Of a stretch of 64,000 nt of DNA, positions 47,095 through 55,890 are shown in pieces. This stretch comes from Nitrosospira sp. Nsp2 (GTDB lineage: Bacteria; Pseudomonadota; Gammaproteobacteria; Burkholderiales; Nitrosomonadaceae). The DNA is taken from assembly GCF_003050965.1 (NCBI RefSeq), contig NZ_QAOU01000002.1, positions 434,001 to 498,000 on the forward strand. The letters run 5' to 3'. The first letter of the stretch is position 1. Every line of letters starts with the position of its first letter. Below the pieces are notes generated by a model. That model saw nothing but the letters and a program-made list of their open reading frames with translations. It ran no database searches and was not told the DNA's origin. A program made the translations under genes and the position numbers.

Positions 47095-48315
47095 TCACCT
47101 CAGGTTGACAATTGTCTGCAGTATCTGATCCTGCGTCTTGATAGTCTGGGCATTTGCCTGATAGATGCGCTGCGCCGTGATCATATTGACCAGCTCCGAG
47201 GTCAGTTCCACGTTTGACTCTTCCACGGCGCCCGCCTGCAATACGCCGAGGCCGCTGGTACCGGGTGCGCCGACAAGGGCGGCGCCTGACGTGGAACTTT
47301 CCTTCCATGTATTGTTGCCCTGCACCGCAAGACCCTGCGGGTTGGCGAAATTGGCCAGCACAACCTGTCCGAGGTCGAGGAACTCGCCGTTGGAGTAACC
47401 GCCGCGAAGCGTGCCGTCCGGCGCGACTGAATAACCGGTGAGCTGACCGGATGTATAGCCATCCTGCGACAGCGCATTGACACCAGCAGGTGACCCGAAC
47501 TGCGTTGTGCCTGTGAAGTCCAGGTCAAAAGTCAGAGGATTGGCGCCAGTTGTCACCGGTGATGTGATGCTGAAGACGCTGGAACCCGACGGGTTGAGGG
47601 AACCGTTCGGCAGGAAATTCAACGAACCAACGGCCAGTCCCCCGTTAAGCACGGCACCGTCGTTGGCAGCGAATACATCCCAGGTGTTCGCTGCGGTTTT
47701 GACGAAATAGGTCGCCAGGTCCGTATCATTACCCAAGCTGTCATAGATTGGCAGTGAAGTCGAGCTATGGTAGGTGGCTGGATCGGTTGGATCGAAAGCA
47801 GCCGAACTCAGCGCAGTCTCCCGTGAGTCGAGGTTAACCAATGCATTCACCTGGGTGGTGGTCGCGGGCGCCAGGTCGGCCTTGGAAATGCGCAAGTCGG
47901 TTGGTGAGCCCGAGATGATCTGGCCCGTAGTATCGGCACCATATCCGGTGAGGCGAAGACCGTTACTGTTGACGATATAACCGTCCTTGTCCGGATGAAA
48001 TTGTCCGTTGCGCGAATAACTGATCGCGCCCTGATCGCTCAAGCGGTAGAAGCCGTCGCCATTGACAGCAATGTCCAGCGGATTATTGGATACCGTAATG
48101 CTTCCCTGTCCGAACTGCTGCGCCACGGCTGCGACCTTCACGCCAATTCCCGCCTGGGTACCGCCGCCTCCCGATAGGGAGTTCGCGAACATATCGGCAA
48201 ATTGAGTCTGTGACTGCTTGAAGCCAACTGTGTTGGTATTCGCTACGTTATTGCCGATAACTTCCAGATTCTTGGATGCGGCGTTCAAGCCGCTTAAACC
48301 CTGTTGAAAACCCAT
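47095..48315 (-). CDS. flgE: Flagellar hook protein FlgE
   Basis: 406 residues. The N-terminus (GFQQGLSGLNAASKNLEVIG, NNVANTNTVGFKQSQTQFAD) and the C-terminus (ESNVELTSELVNMITAQRIY) are the rod/hook signatures, and the middle holds the hook domains (LDFTGTTQFGSPAGVNALSQ). The protein builds the universal joint and needs FlgD as cap. Confidence 0.96.
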   Translation of the reverse strand: MGFQQGLSGLNAASKNLEVIGNNVANTNTVGFKQSQTQFADMFANSLSGGGGTQAGIGVKVAAVAQQFGQGSITVSNNPLDIAVNGDGFYRLSDQGAISYSRNGQFHPDKDGYIVNSNGLRLTGYGADTTGQIISGSPTDLRISKADLAPATTTQVNALVNLDSRETALSSAAFDPTDPATYHSSTSLPIYDSLGNDTDLATYFVKTAANTWDVFAANDGAVLNGGLAVGSLNFLPNGSLNPSGSSVFSITSPVTTGANPLTFDLDFTGTTQFGSPAGVNALSQDGYTSGQLTGYSVAPDGTLRGGYSNGEFLDLGQVVLANFANPQGLAVQGNNTWKESSTSGAALVGAPGTSGLGVLQAGAVEESNVELTSELVNMITAQRIYQANAQTIKTQDQILQTIVNLR

Positions 48316-48431
48316 GATTGAATCCCCTATTCCCTGTTTTGATGAATGTTTTCGCTTTGCGACAACCGCGCGTCTCCGCCTAAAAACGTGGTCTGCCCAA
48401 TGTCTATTCCCTGTCCTGGCAAATTGCCCGG

Positions 48432-49100
48432 CTAGTAAATCTGCCTGACATCGGCCAATCCCACCGTGCCCAGCGTTCCAACGTTAAGCCCGACGCCGTC
48501 CTTACCTTGCGATACGCCCTGAACTGTGCCGCGGGATAACGTCTGTGCTTCGATCTTCTGGTCCGCGCGCAGCGCTTCGACGCTGATGTTGTATTCGCCG
48601 TCGACCGCGGAGGTGCCGTCAGTGGTCTTGCCATCCCACGTCAGCGTCAGCGGCCCGGCGGTTCGTCCATCCAGGTCCATGACCTGTACCACGTGCCCGG
48701 CGGAATCGGATATCGTTATTTTTACCTTATCCGCAGCCTGCGCCAGGTCGACGCCGAATACCCCGCTCCCGCCGGAAAGCCGCAATGCGGAGCCGGGAAC
48801 GAGCACATCCTTGCCGATCATGCCCGCGGCCTGTAGAGACTGGCCGGCGGTAATGCCGCTGGCCATGGCTGAGATAGTGGCATTAAGCTTTTCAATTCCG
48901 TTTACCGTGCTGATTTGCGCAAGCTGGGTCGTGACCTGGGCGTTATCGAGCGGGTTGAGCGGATCCTGGTTTTTCATTTGCGTCACCAGCAGCTTGAGAA
49001 ACCGGTCCTGTATGTCATCAGCAGCGGATTTTGCTGTGTTTTGCGCGCTATACGGCGCAAAAGGGTTCACAGTCGGCGGCGTGTCCTGAATGGCGCTCAT
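48432..49100 (-). CDS. flgD: Hook capping protein FlgD
   Basis: 222 residues. The N-terminal FlgD signature (DRFLKLLVTQMKNQDPLNPL, DNAQVTTQLAQISTVNGIEK) is clear. The C-terminal part has the Ig-like/tudor domain (LDGRTAGPLTLTWDGKTTDG). It caps the growing hook and is discarded later. It lies between flgE and flgC. Confidence 0.95.
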   Translation of the reverse strand: MSAIQDTPPTVNPFAPYSAQNTAKSAADDIQDRFLKLLVTQMKNQDPLNPLDNAQVTTQLAQISTVNGIEKLNATISAMASGITAGQSLQAAGMIGKDVLVPGSALRLSGGSGVFGVDLAQAADKVKITISDSAGHVVQVMDLDGRTAGPLTLTWDGKTTDGTSAVDGEYNISVEALRADQKIEAQTLSRGTVQGVSQGKDGVGLNVGTLGTVGLADVRQIY

Positions 49101-49111
49101 GGGGGGATCCT

Positions 49112-49546
49112 TTATTGTCCAATGGTCAAGGTTTTTAGCAGCAACGTCTTCGCGGTGTTCATCATATCTACGTTATTCTGGTATGAGCGCGATGCGGAAA
49201 TCATATCGACCATCTCTTCCACCACGTTCACGTTTGGCATGGTGACGAAACCCGCCGGATTAGCCATGGGATGAGTCGGTTCGTAAACCATTTTCATTGG
49301 CGACTGATTCTCGATCACGCGCGCCACCTTCACGCCGTGCGTGCTGCTGATGCCGTTAGGACCATTGGGGCCCATGCCATCCATTGGCGTAGTACTCGTG
49401 AATACGACCTGCTTCGCCTTGTACGGCTGGCCGTTTGAGCTGGTGGCGCTATCGGCGTTGGCAAGGTTGCTTGCAACGACATTAAGCCGCTGGTTCTGGG
49501 CAGTCATGGCAGAGCCGGCGACAACAAAAATATTGAACAGGGACAT
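49112..49546 (-). CDS. flgC: Proximal rod protein FlgC
   Basis: 144 residues. The opening [20 protein letters not shown] and [20 protein letters not shown], and the end ([20 protein letters not shown]), are typical of FlgC. 25 bases lie between it and flgB. Confidence 0.96.
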   Translation of the reverse strand: MSLFNIFVVAGSAMTAQNQRLNVVASNLANADSATSSNGQPYKAKQVVFTSTTPMDGMGPNGPNGISSTHGVKVARVIENQSPMKMVYEPTHPMANPAGFVTMPNVNVVEEMVDMISASRSYQNNVDMMNTAKTLLLKTLTIGQ

Positions 49547-49571
49547 CTTCCGTTTCTCCTTTACCCTTTCG

Positions 49572-49979
49572 TTAACCTTGAATGGCGGCGCGCATTAACC
49601 TGATCTGCTCGTTGATGAAGGTAAGATTGGCCTCATAGTGAATCGCGTTGTCCGCGAATTGACTACGCTCCACATCCATATCCACGGTATTGCCATCCAC
49701 GCTGCCCTGGACTGCGGAACGGTATAGCACTGGCGTGCCCGCGGCCGCTCTCCCTGGTGTTGGAATATGGTTCGGCGCACTGGTAGCCAGCCTGACAGCG
49801 CCGTTGACGGCGTTTCCGGCCACGACGCTGTTCAACGCGTCCTTGAAGCTGATGTCGCGGGCTTTATACTTTGGCGTGTCGGCATTGGCGATATTGGAAG
49901 CAATCAACTGCTGGCGGTGCGCGCGCAGGTTGGCCGCCTCCTGATAAAAACGAAATGTGGGATCAAGTTTATCGATCAT
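49572..49979 (-). CDS. flgB: Proximal rod protein FlgB
   Basis: 135 residues, with the FlgB signature [20 protein letters not shown] followed by [10 protein letters not shown] and the C-terminal [20 protein letters not shown]. It is the first gene of the flg series and divergent from flgA. Confidence 0.96.
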   Translation of the reverse strand: MIDKLDPTFRFYQEAANLRAHRQQLIASNIANADTPKYKARDISFKDALNSVVAGNAVNGAVRLATSAPNHIPTPGRAAAGTPVLYRSAVQGSVDGNTVDMDVERSQFADNAIHYEANLTFINEQIRLMRAAIQG

Positions 49980-50350
49980 GAAAGCTCCGTGACCTCTTTG
50001 CTACGGTATCCACTAGACATACCATCTTATTGGAAGGCGAACGGCGTCAATAGTCGAATCAGCGAGGGTAAAAACCTTCATCTCAAGGCTTTGAAACGTC
50101 TCATTCCAAATCCCGGCGAAGCAGTGTCGAGGCGGCCCAGGTGCCCGGGCCGCTTATCCAGGGTTCTCTCCTTATAGCCGCGCACAGCAGCGCGCGGTGA
50201 CGCAGCTGCAGTATGTCGGGTCGGCTTGCCGCCCATCCTTCGATTAACCGAGAAAACACGCCTCACTTCCGGACCTCACAGAAAATTTACCCACTCTAGA
50301 ATGCTGCTTGTTCACTTGCCTGTTCCGGACTATCGTTCCAGGAGTCCATC
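49980..50350. other. Divergent control region between flgB and flgA, with two G/C-rich hairpins
   Basis: 371 bases. Two hairpins lie in the middle: gcggccc/gggccgc (50132-50138 with 50147-50153) and ccgcgc/gcgcgg (50178-50183 with 50192-50197). A TAGAAT hexamer at 50297-50302, before flgA, could be a -10 box. FlhDC sites are expected here but I cannot name any with confidence. No gene is supported. Confidence 0.5.
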
Positions 50351-51064
50351 ATGTCCATCACCTGCTTCCGGCTGCTGTCATTCGGTCTGAGCTTTATTAC
50401 ACTGGTTTCTGCCGCCGCTGCCTCGGCGCCTGTGAATCCCAGGCAGGACCCGCGCCTCATCCAGGAGGCCGTCATGAACTTCCTGCATGCACAGTCGGCT
50501 AGCCTGCCCGGCGAGGTCGAGATCACGCCCGGCATTATTGATACGCGGGTTAATCTCCCCGCCTGCGCAGCACTTGAGGCAACCTTGCCGCCGGGTAACC
50601 GCCCCTGGGGCAATACCGCCGTCGCGGTGCACTGTGCCTCGCCTCAGCAATGGACAATTTATGTGCGCGCGACGGTCAAGGTGGTGGCCGATTACGTCGT
50701 CAGCACCCGACCGATGAGACAGGGACAGGTGCTCACTGCCGCTGACCTGACCACCCAAAGGGGTGACTTGGCCCAGCTGCCGCCCGGGATAATCACGGAC
50801 TTTAATCGGGCTATTGGCAGCACGCTGACCGGCAGCCTTCCCTTTGGCAGCCCTCTTCGCCAGGACATACTGCGCGCCCCCGCGGCCGTGTTACAGAATC
50901 AAAGCGTCAAGCTTGTCTCAAGCGGACGCGGCTTTAGCGTCAGCGCAGAAGGCAGGGCCCTGAACAATGCCGCTGAAGGGCAGCTGGTCCGGGTTCGCAG
51001 CGCGTCGGGCACGGTGGTGAGCGGTATCGCGCGCCCAGGGGCGATCGTGGAAGTGAGTTATTAA
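50351..51064 (+). CDS. flgA: Flagellar P-ring chaperone FlgA
   Basis: 237 residues. The signal peptide ends near LVSAAAASA. The SAF domain occupies the middle (RPMRQGQVLTAADLTTQRGD, LPPGIITDFNRAIGSTLTGS) and the C-terminus (VKLVSSGRGFSVSAEGRALN, GQLVRVRSASGTVVSGIA) is characteristic. FlgA assists P-ring assembly in the periplasm. The ATG at 50351 has ccaggag 7 bases upstream. Confidence 0.95.
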   Translation: MSITCFRLLSFGLSFITLVSAAAASAPVNPRQDPRLIQEAVMNFLHAQSASLPGEVEITPGIIDTRVNLPACAALEATLPPGNRPWGNTAVAVHCASPQQWTIYVRATVKVVADYVVSTRPMRQGQVLTAADLTTQRGDLAQLPPGIITDFNRAIGSTLTGSLPFGSPLRQDILRAPAAVLQNQSVKLVSSGRGFSVSAEGRALNNAAEGQLVRVRSASGTVVSGIARPGAIVEVSY

Positions 51065-51364
51065 TGGTCGAAAGGTACGGCAGGATAAAGGACGGGCGGG
51101 GATCACTCCGCTCCGAATTCAAATGACGCTTACGGGCGCCAAGGTATAGTTTGGGATTTTTCGGGTGAGGGGGTTTGACGCGCTAACGGATAATGAGTTG
51201 ATTGATGGGTTGACTGTTTCTCCGCCTTTTGCATGGAATGGCAGAAAAGCATCTAAACTTGCAGCGCGGTATGTAACAATACCGCGTGAAGCAGTAGATT
51301 TGCCTCAAGTTTTTCCATAACGCTGCCGTTAGACTCTTCAGTTAAACCGCAGGAGAAACCACCC
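51065..51364. other. Gap between flgA and flgM
   Basis: 300 bases. The right end holds the FliA-type promoter and ribosome binding site of flgM. The rest shows no gene and no strong terminator for flgA. Confidence 0.5.
51306..51332 (+). promoter_or_regulatory. FliA (sigma-28) promoter of flgM-flgN
   Basis: CAAGTTTT (51306-51313), 11 bp, GCCGTTAG (51325-51332), which is close to the enteric GCCGATAA box. The expected start is near 51340, about 25 bases before flgM. A FliA promoter here gives the usual anti-sigma feedback. Confidence 0.7.
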
Positions 51365-51655
51365 GTGAAAATCGACAATACAATAATGCCGACGCACGTT
51401 GGCGAGGCAGCAGCCTCAGCCATGAAATTCAGCCAAAGAACGGCGGAGCCCACCCCGGGCAACGATCAAGTACAACTAAGCACGCAACTGCAGGATATAG
51501 AGAAAAAACTTGCGCAGGGTGAAGTTTTTGACGCTGGGCGGGTAGAGGAAATCAAGCAGGCAATCAGCGAGGGCCGCTTCGTGGTCAACCCCGAAAAAGT
51601 GGCCGATGGTCTGCTGGAAACTGTACGTGATCTTCTCCGCAGCAATCAAGGCTGA
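51365..51655 (+). CDS. flgM: Anti-sigma-28 factor FlgM
   Basis: 96 residues from a GTG with aggag 7 bases upstream. It starts KIDNTIMPTHVG. The conserved C-terminal helices that bind FliA are present (VEEIKQAISEGRFVVNPEKV, ADGLLETVRDLL). FlgM is exported when the hook is finished, which frees FliA. FlgN follows 3 bases after the stop. Confidence 0.94.
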   Translation: MKIDNTIMPTHVGEAAASAMKFSQRTAEPTPGNDQVQLSTQLQDIEKKLAQGEVFDAGRVEEIKQAISEGRFVVNPEKVADGLLETVRDLLRSNQG

Positions 51656-51657
51656 TT

Positions 51658-52137
51658 TTGGAGCATCCCTTGACGGAAACAGTTTTTGATCCGGTACATT
51701 TCATCCGATCGGAATGCGATGCCATCCGTGATTTCATTGACACGCTGCGGGGGGAGCAAGCTGCCCTTAGGCAGGCCGACGTTTCGCTGCTCCCGCGCCT
51801 GGCAGAGGAAAAAGCGCAGCGGGCACAGCAACTTGCCCAGCTCGCCGATGCCCGCAAATGCCTGCTTTCAGCGCAGGGCCAGGCTACGGATCGAGCCGGC
51901 ATTGAACGCTGGCTGCAAGATTTTCCCGTCGCGGCGGACGCTTGGCAAGAGCTCATCCGGCTCGCAGAAACGGCGAGCCAGCTCAACAGCATAAATGGAA
52001 AGCTCGTCGGTCAGCGCCTGCGCTATAACCAGCAGGCGATCGCCGCGTTGCAAGACGCCACGCAGGTCGCCAGCCTCTACGGCGCCAACGGTCATACCCA
52101 GCCATTCCTGGTTGGACGGCAACTCGGCGAAGTTTAA
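51658..52137 (+). CDS. flgN: Flagellar export chaperone FlgN
   Basis: 159 residues, opening with TTG at 51658 (aagg 8 bases before; another TTG four codons later is possible). It is an all-helical chain (FIDTLRGEQAALRQADVSLL, LAEEKAQRAQQLAQLADARK). FlgN carries FlgK and FlgL to the export gate. The C-terminus (LYGANGHTQPFLVGRQLGEV) is typical for FlgN with the flgM neighbour. It converges with motD. Confidence 0.88.
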   Translation: MEHPLTETVFDPVHFIRSECDAIRDFIDTLRGEQAALRQADVSLLPRLAEEKAQRAQQLAQLADARKCLLSAQGQATDRAGIERWLQDFPVAADAWQELIRLAETASQLNSINGKLVGQRLRYNQQAIAALQDATQVASLYGANGHTQPFLVGRQLGEV

Positions 52138-52203
52138 TCCCCAAAACGCTGCGCTGCGCCGTCGGACGACAGTCATCGCCGGAAGCAGGCCGCTTTACAT
52201 CGG

Positions 52204-53160
52204 TCAGGCAGCGTGCCCCTTCAATACCTCGGGTAGCGCATCAGGCGGCATGTGGAATTTATCGGACGTACCGGGTGAGGCGCCAGGTTCAGAATCGGGA
52301 GATGACGACAAAATCGTGATGGTCACTCGCCGGTTCCGCATGCGGCCTTCCTCCGTGTCATTCGAATTCACTGGGCGGTATTCGCCGTAACCCGCGGCGA
52401 TCAGCCGCGCCCCCGCTACGCCATTGTCAATCAGCAGGCGCACCACGCTGCTGGCGCGCACCGCGGATAACTCCCAGTTCGAGGGAAATTTCTCCGTGAC
52501 GATAGGTATGTCGTCGGTATGGCCCTCTACGCGAATCATCTGGTCTCCGTCTTTCAGCACCTGCGCCACCGCCTCCAGCACCTTGCTGGAATCCTCCTGC
52601 AATACAGCCTGACCGGTAGCAAACAGCACACTCGCATTGATTTCGACGCTCAGGCCCCTATCGCTGTGGATGACCCTTACCTGACCATTCTCGATAAGTG
52701 GTCCGAGCGGAGCAAAGGCCGCCATGATGTCATGTGCGACCACCTCCATCCTTTCCCGACGCTGACGCTGGGCTTCCGCTGCGCGGCGTGCTTTTTTTGC
52801 CGCAACCTGCTCCTGTAGCGCCGGTTCATCCGGGGTCAGACTCAGGATATTCTGATGGTCTGATTTCGCCCCGAACGCACTCACGAGCGAACCCGTCAAT
52901 ATCCGATGCTTGCCTTCGTTAATATGTGAAATGGCGTACATCACGACAAAAAGAGCGAGCAACAGCGTTATGAAATCCGCGTACGACACCATCCAGCGAT
53001 CGCGATTTTCCAGTTCTGCCAGCCGGTATCTTCCTCCCCGGTGGCGCCGCCGCGGTTGACGTTCGGTAGCTTTGTTGACGGGTTTCTTTGGCGATGGATA
53101 AGCCCTCGCCGGATTAACTCTCACACCATAACGCCCTTTCCCGCTGTAATCAGCCTGCAT
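52204..53160 (-). CDS. motD: Second stator subunit MotD (MotB-like)
   Basis: 318 residues. A long basic N-terminus (45 residues) precedes one membrane helix with the essential proton-binding aspartate (VSYADFITLLLALFVVMYAI). The OmpA-like peptidoglycan-binding domain (VEGHTDDIPIVTEKFPSNWE, GARLIAAGYGEYRPVNSNDT) is C-terminal. It pairs with MotC, encoded just upstream, rather than MotA. It is the last gene of the flhB-fliA-motC operon. Confidence 0.92.
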   Translation of the reverse strand: MQADYSGKGRYGVRVNPARAYPSPKKPVNKATERQPRRRHRGGRYRLAELENRDRWMVSYADFITLLLALFVVMYAISHINEGKHRILTGSLVSAFGAKSDHQNILSLTPDEPALQEQVAAKKARRAAEAQRQRRERMEVVAHDIMAAFAPLGPLIENGQVRVIHSDRGLSVEINASVLFATGQAVLQEDSSKVLEAVAQVLKDGDQMIRVEGHTDDIPIVTEKFPSNWELSAVRASSVVRLLIDNGVAGARLIAAGYGEYRPVNSNDTEEGRMRNRRVTITILSSSPDSEPGASPGTSDKFHMPPDALPEVLKGHAA

Positions 53161-53283
53161 GGTTATGCATGAGAATTTTCTACCACGGTCACCACGATCT
53201 CAATTCCATCCCTGTCCGTGTTTTCCAGCATGCGTACGCCGTCTTCCTGACGGCAACTTAACCTGGGATTGGTTACACATGGC

Positions 53284-53490
53284 TCACTTGAGGTCGCTTT
53301 TGCGCCGGCCCGTAATCCGGCGGTCGCCGTTTTTCCTCCTGTCCGGGACACGCATGTGTCTGGCGTTGGGGTCCCGGCGATCCTCGCCGGATCGCCTCAG
53401 CACTTCTCGACGCTCGTCCCGCGGCACATCTTCGGTCGATTTATCGTCGGGCTTTGCCGCGCCTTCAGGTTTGCCGTCTTTGTCGTTCAT
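53284..53490 (-). CDS. Small Arg-rich protein between motC and motD, unknown function
   Basis: 68 residues from the ATG at 53490, which has a near-perfect aaggag 7 bases upstream. An earlier start would overlap no useful signal. It is highly charged and probably disordered: an acidic N-terminal half (KDGKPEGAAKPDDKSTEDVP) and an Arg-rich half with repeated RR-x-x-x-x-RR patterns (LRRSGEDRRDP, DRRKNGDRRITGRRKSD). There is no membrane segment. I do not recognise a family. The place between the two stator genes suggests a role with MotC-MotD or RNA binding, but nothing proves it. Confidence 0.65.
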   Translation of the reverse strand: MNDKDGKPEGAAKPDDKSTEDVPRDERREVLRRSGEDRRDPNARHMRVPDRRKNGDRRITGRRKSDLK

Positions 53491-53543
53491 TATTTCTCCT
53501 TTTAAAAATCGTTGCGACGTTGCCCTTGAAAGCACGGGTCACA

Positions 53544-54290
53544 TCAGGCCATGTACCCACGCAGCCGCCCTGTTATCAGGCGGGGGTTCTCGCCATTGGC
53601 GATTCCCACCAGCCCGTCGACAAGCATTTCGCGCATCAGAACCTGGCTGGAAATCAGAGTCTTGAGTTTGCTTGCAATTGGCAGAAATGCCAGGTTAGCC
53701 AGACCCACGCCATAGATGGTCGCCACGAACGCGACCGCAATACCGGTGCCGAGATGTGCCGGATCGGAAAGATTCTCCATTACCTGGATAAGCCCCATCA
53801 CAGCGCCGAGAATCCCGATAGTCGGGGCGTAGCCGCCGGCTGCTTCCCAGACCTTGGCGCCCTGGTGGTGGAGGTCTTCAAAGGTATCGATCTCTACTTC
53901 GAGCACGCGCTTCAGTACCATAGGCTCCGTGCCGTCGACCACGAGTTGCAATCCTTTTTTAATGAATGGATCGTCGATTCCCTCGACATGCGTATCAAGC
54001 GCCAGCAATCCCTCCTTGCGCGCAGCGGTGCTCCAGACCGCGATATGCTCGACCAGCGCGTCAGGGTCGAGCATCGGCGGAATAAATACCCACCGGCTCA
54101 TTTTCATGCCGAGCACAAACTGGGCCACTGGACTTTGCAGCAGCACTGCCCCAAGCGTTCCGCCGAGCACGATGGCGAAAGCCGTGAACTGCATGAGCGA
54201 CCCTGCATGGCCGCCTTCAAGCGCGTGTCCGCCAAAAATCGCGAGTAAAGCGATAACGATGCCGATTACGCTATTGAAGTCCACGCGCAT
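53544..54290 (-). CDS. motC: Second stator subunit MotC (MotA-like)
   Basis: 248 residues. The MotA/ExbB/TolQ family pattern is clear: a first membrane pair (VIGIVIALLAIFGGHALEGG, FTAFAIVLGGTLGAVLL), a cytoplasmic loop (about residues 80-150) that contacts FliG, and the later pair (GYAPTIGILGAVMGLIQVME, GTGIAVAFVATIYGVGLANL). The start lies 25 bases inside the fliA end. It forms a second stator with MotD, as in Pseudomonas. Confidence 0.93.
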   Translation of the reverse strand: MRVDFNSVIGIVIALLAIFGGHALEGGHAGSLMQFTAFAIVLGGTLGAVLLQSPVAQFVLGMKMSRWVFIPPMLDPDALVEHIAVWSTAARKEGLLALDTHVEGIDDPFIKKGLQLVVDGTEPMVLKRVLEVEIDTFEDLHHQGAKVWEAAGGYAPTIGILGAVMGLIQVMENLSDPAHLGTGIAVAFVATIYGVGLANLAFLPIASKLKTLISSQVLMREMLVDGLVGIANGENPRLITGRLRGYMA

Positions 54291-54994
54291 TCCTTGAGCG
54301 TGGCACGCAGCCGCGCCACTGCCTGGCTATGTATCTGGCATACTCGGGACTCAGACACGCCGAGGATGGCGCCAATCTCCTTGAAATTCATTTCCTGCTC
54401 ATAATAAAGCCCCATGAGGGTTTTTTCCCGCGTGGGCAGAATGTCTATCGCGGCAATCAGTGCGTGGCGCAGATCACCATCCAGTAAATTCGCCAATGGA
54501 TCGGCACCGCTCGCGGCGCAGTTGCGCTCAAGATAGTCGTCGTCTTCGCTGTCCGTGAAATCCTCGTAATGAACCAGCTGCGCTCCGCGCGCGTCGAGCA
54601 GCATTTGGTGATAGCCGTCAATGGTCACGCGAAGCTCGCCGGCGATCTCCTTTTCCGATGGCGAACGGCCGAGCCGCTGCTGCAGCGCGTTAATTGCCGC
54701 GTCGATCTGGCGCATATTTTTTCGCGCACCGCGCGGCAGCCAGTCCAGCTGGCGCAGCTCATCCAGCATGGCGCCGCGGATGCGCTGCTGCGCATAAGTC
54801 TCGAACTGCGCCCCGGGCATTTCCTCGTAGCGATTCAAGGCCTCCATCAAACCCATCATGCCAACCTGAATAAGATCGTCTGCCTCCACGCTGACTGGAA
54901 GCCTCGACATCATGTGATGGGCGATCCGTTTGACAAGAGGCGCGAACTTTTCGAGATGTTGCTGTTTATCCATCGTTCCGGATGAGGTATACAT
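54266..54994 (-). CDS. fliA: RNA polymerase sigma factor FliA (sigma-28)
   Basis: 242 residues from the ATG at 54994, two bases after the flhG stop. The upstream open frame lies inside flhG. Region 2 (LVKRIAHHMMSRLPVSVEAD, DLIQVGMMGLMEALNRYEEM) and region 4 (ILPTREKTLMGLYYEQEMNF, KEIGAILGVSESRVCQIHSQ) are complete. It transcribes late genes, and four matching promoters are visible in this window. FlgM is its inhibitor. Confidence 0.96.
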   Translation of the reverse strand: MYTSSGTMDKQQHLEKFAPLVKRIAHHMMSRLPVSVEADDLIQVGMMGLMEALNRYEEMPGAQFETYAQQRIRGAMLDELRQLDWLPRGARKNMRQIDAAINALQQRLGRSPSEKEIAGELRVTIDGYHQMLLDARGAQLVHYEDFTDSEDDDYLERNCAASGADPLANLLDGDLRHALIAAIDILPTREKTLMGLYYEQEMNFKEIGAILGVSESRVCQIHSQAVARLRATLKECAWTSIA

Positions 54995-54996
54995 GA

Positions 54997-55890
54997 CTAT
55001 ACTCGCTGTGAGCGTGCGGCAATGGCGTTCTGCCTGCCGCCTTGGTTGCCTTGCAGCAAACACTGCATGAAGCGTTCGAGTCCTGGTCCCTCGCCGTCCT
55101 GACACGGCCAGTGAGCCAGCGACTCTGCGGCGAGGCGAAATACGCCGGCTGAAGGGCTATTGGGATGCACTTCCGCCAGCCCGCGGCCCAGGCAATGCTT
55201 GCCATCGTATGGGACGAAGCCCAGGAGGTGGAGAGTGACGGACAGATAGCGTTTGGCCGCACTTTCCATGTTCTCGAAAATTTTTCGCGCGTCCGCCTCC
55301 AGCTCCGTTTTGTTGAACAGGACGTGGTAGCGCCGCTTACTCTCGTGATGACTGCTGATATGCTTTATCAATGCATATGCCGCGGTAATTGAAGCGGGCT
55401 CTGGAGGGAGAACCATGACAATTTCGTGGCTGGGGAGAGCAAGGGGAAGCGCTCTGCTGTCCGATCCCGGTGCGGCATCAATCAGGACCACATCCACTGA
55501 CGGGTCGATACCGGCAAATGCATCGATCAGATGGGTCTTGTCGTCCGCGCCGAGCTTTTCAAGAACCCTCATGCCACGTCCCGCCGGAAGGACACGGATA
55601 CCTTCGCGGGCAGTAACGATCACCGCGTCCAGGGCCTTGTCGCGACGGATCACATCCAGCAGGTCGCGGTGAGCGTTCAAACCCAGCGTTGCGCAAATGT
55701 TGCGGGCCCCAACGTTCTCGTCAATTACCAGCACCTTCTTTCCATCACGCGCCAGCGCCACGGCCAAACCGATCACGGTGGTTGTCTTGCCTGCGGCCGC
55801 GCCGCCGGACGTGACAGTTACAACGCGCACGAAATCCTGCATCAGCAAGCGTCGCAACCCATCGGCCTGATCGTGGATATGCTCAGCCAA
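54997..55890 (-). CDS. flhG: Flagellar number regulator FlhG (MinD-like ATPase)
   Basis: 297 residues. The P-loop at residues 28-38 reads SGGAAAGKTTT instead of the usual GKGGVGKT, so the signature lysine of the deviant Walker A is missing. The other MinD-type features are present (VLVIDENVGARNICATLG, VVLIDAAPGSDSRALPLALP). FlhG limits flagellar number and works with FlhF. It overlaps flhF by 8 bases and precedes fliA by 2. Confidence 0.88.
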   Translation of the reverse strand: MAEHIHDQADGLRRLLMQDFVRVVTVTSGGAAAGKTTTVIGLAVALARDGKKVLVIDENVGARNICATLGLNAHRDLLDVIRRDKALDAVIVTAREGIRVLPAGRGMRVLEKLGADDKTHLIDAFAGIDPSVDVVLIDAAPGSDSRALPLALPSHEIVMVLPPEPASITAAYALIKHISSHHESKRRYHVLFNKTELEADARKIFENMESAAKRYLSVTLHLLGFVPYDGKHCLGRGLAEVHPNSPSAGVFRLAAESLAHWPCQDGEGPGLERFMQCLLQGNQGGRQNAIAARSQRV

